Shown: positions 63,026-64,000 of the stretch, piece after piece
How positions within the stretch are numbered: position 1 is the first letter of the stretch
How the letters are laid out: every line of letters starts with the position of its first letter
Origin: Terribacillus sp. FSL K6-0262
GTDB lineage: Bacteria; Bacillota; Bacilli; Bacillales; Amphibacillaceae
Length of the DNA stretch: 64,000 nt
NCBI RefSeq assembly: GCF_037977385.1
Contig: NZ_CP150277.1
Location: 3,139,001 to 3,203,000 of the forward strand
Direction: 5' to 3'
Program-made: the position numbers and the translations under genes
The notes under the pieces: model-generated
What the model was told of the DNA's origin: nothing
The model's database searches: none
What the model saw: the letters and a program-made list of their open reading frames with translations, nothing else

Positions 63026-63945
63026 TATCGATGATCGGTATATCGAATCTGCCGCGTAAATCCCTGAAGCTTTTCATATAGTGCTTCCGGAAGTCGATCT
63101 GTATGGAGTGCGGCATTTTGCTTCACTTGCTCCAAAGAGCTTGCACCCATCACGGCACTGGCCAAAGCCGGATGCTGCAGCACATAACGCACAGCTAACG
63201 AGGTGGCGGAAGTCTGCTCCTGATCAGCCAAGACACCAAGCTTTTCACTGGCTTCCAGCAGCTCTTCATAGGAGTGGGTCAAATAGCCATCCGCCCCTTT
63301 TTGCTTTACTTTCTCGCTTGCCCTGTCACTCAGCATGCCTTTGGCAACGCTTCCTCGTGCAAATACACTGATATTGTTCCCTTCCAGCAGGTCAAGTGCC
63401 TGCTCCTCGGGTCTTCGGTCCAGCAGGCTGTACTGCATCATGACGCTGACGATATTGGAGCGCTTTACGTATTCACGTATGACATTCGGCCGGATGGACG
63501 AGATGCCATAGTAGCGGATCAAACCTTCTTTTTTCAATGTTTCGAAGGCATCTATCGTTTCATCGATATTATCTTCCATCGTTCCGCCATGGAGCTGATA
63601 GAGATCCAGATAATCTGTTTGCAGTCTGCGAAGACTCGTCTTGACCTGGGATATGATATATTCCTTGCTGGCATCCCAATGCCAAGACTCTCCGCCGGGA
63701 TCCAGCCTGTTGCCGACTTTGCTGGCGAGGATCACCTTATCTCTCCGGCCCTTGAAAGCTTTTCCGACAATTTCTTCATTTTTTCCTCGATCATATAAAT
63801 CGGCCGTATCGAAATAATTGATGCCAAGATCCTGTGCTTCATGCAGCAGCCGGATTCCTTGCTGCTCATCTGTTCCGATGCTCATTGTCCCGAGGGATAT
63901 TTCGGAAACATAAAGATCGGAAGTACCTACACGTCTTTTCTGCAT
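63025..63945 (-). CDS. yqkF: Aldo/keto reductase YqkF
   Basis: 306 residues, exactly the B. subtilis YqkF length. AKR fold: LGINYFDTADLYDRGKNEE with catalytic Asp and Tyr, VILASKVGNR with Lys, DYLDLYQLHGG with His; NADPH-binding VMGASSLEQVKQNAAL near the end. Reduces aldehydes or ketones; physiological substrate unknown. GGAAGGTGG precedes the ATG. The 55 bases beyond it to the window end show no further feature. Confidence 0.93.
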   Translation of the reverse strand: MQKRRVGTSDLYVSEISLGTMSIGTDEQQGIRLLHEAQDLGINYFDTADLYDRGKNEEIVGKAFKGRRDKVILASKVGNRLDPGGESWHWDASKEYIISQVKTSLRRLQTDYLDLYQLHGGTMEDNIDETIDAFETLKKEGLIRYYGISSIRPNVIREYVKRSNIVSVMMQYSLLDRRPEEQALDLLEGNNISVFARGSVAKGMLSDRASEKVKQKGADGYLTHSYEELLEASEKLGVLADQEQTSATSLAVRYVLQHPALASAVMGASSLEQVKQNAALHTDRLPEALYEKLQGFTRQIRYTDHR

Positions 63946-64000
63946 GCTGAAATTCCACCTTCCTTTTCATTCTACCTTTTCAGTGTAAGCGTAAGCGGAG

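Noticed and set aside
1..64000. tRNA, rRNA, CRISPR arrays, insertion sequences, prophage or defence genes
   Set aside because: None recognised on either strand; no spaced repeats and no transposase or integrase motifs in any reading frame I examined.

Overview
The window reads as chromosomal core of an endospore-forming member of the Bacillaceae. It carries the whole spoIIIA operon, spoIVB and spo0A. Gene order over both ends follows the Bacillus subtilis yqhQ-to-yqkF stretch closely. Protein lengths are near those of B. subtilis (SpoIIIAC 68 aa, ArgR 149, BkdAA 330, leucine dehydrogenase 364, YqkF 306). A halotolerant genus such as Terribacillus or Virgibacillus is my guess; the sequence alone does not prove it. 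I see no rRNA, tRNA, CRISPR array, insertion sequence or phage gene.

Left block, 1-25.9 kb, almost all on the + strand: yqhQ (cut by the window edge), yqhR, aroQ, papA, efp; the eight-gene spoIIIA operon behind a good sigma-E promoter; a two-gene heterodimeric ABC exporter; accB-accC-yqhY; nusB-folD-xseA-xseB-ispA; dxs-yqxC-argR-recN; spoIVB; spo0A with 0A boxes and a sigma-H-like promoter. The block joins fatty-acid, isoprenoid and folate housekeeping functions with the sporulation engulfment channel and the sporulation master regulator.

Middle block, about 25.9-42.7 kb, is the variable part between spo0A and the bkd cluster. It holds a polytopic permease, a YdcZ-type DMT transporter, a complete L-rhamnose module (MFS permease, rhaEW fusion, rhaB, rhaM, rhaA, rhaR) with cre boxes and shared A-rich operator candidates, a structured RNA-like segment, a SAM-I riboswitch controlling a MetT/NhaC-type transporter, an aspartokinase, and a minus-strand pair made of a cNMP-like/CBS/DUF294 nucleotidyltransferase protein and a DEDDh exonuclease.

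Right block, 42.7-64 kb: the branched-chain keto-acid operon (bkdR, ptb, bcd, buk, lpdV, bkdAA, bkdAB, bkdB), brxB, yqjA, an L,D-transpeptidase, a 40-codon Prli42-like gene, yqjE, dinB with a LexA box, minus-strand rnz/namA/glycerophosphodiesterase, then a RocB-like peptidase, yqjQ, yqkB and minus-strand yqkF.

Most worth following: the BkdR homologue has lost the GAFTGA sigma-54 loop and there is no room for a -24/-12 promoter before ptb; the coupled DUF294/exonuclease pair; the Prli42-like miniprotein; the structured segment after rhaR; and a hairpin abutting the L,D-transpeptidase start codon. No wholly new multi-gene system is obvious. Functions come from recognised motifs and gene order, not from database searches.
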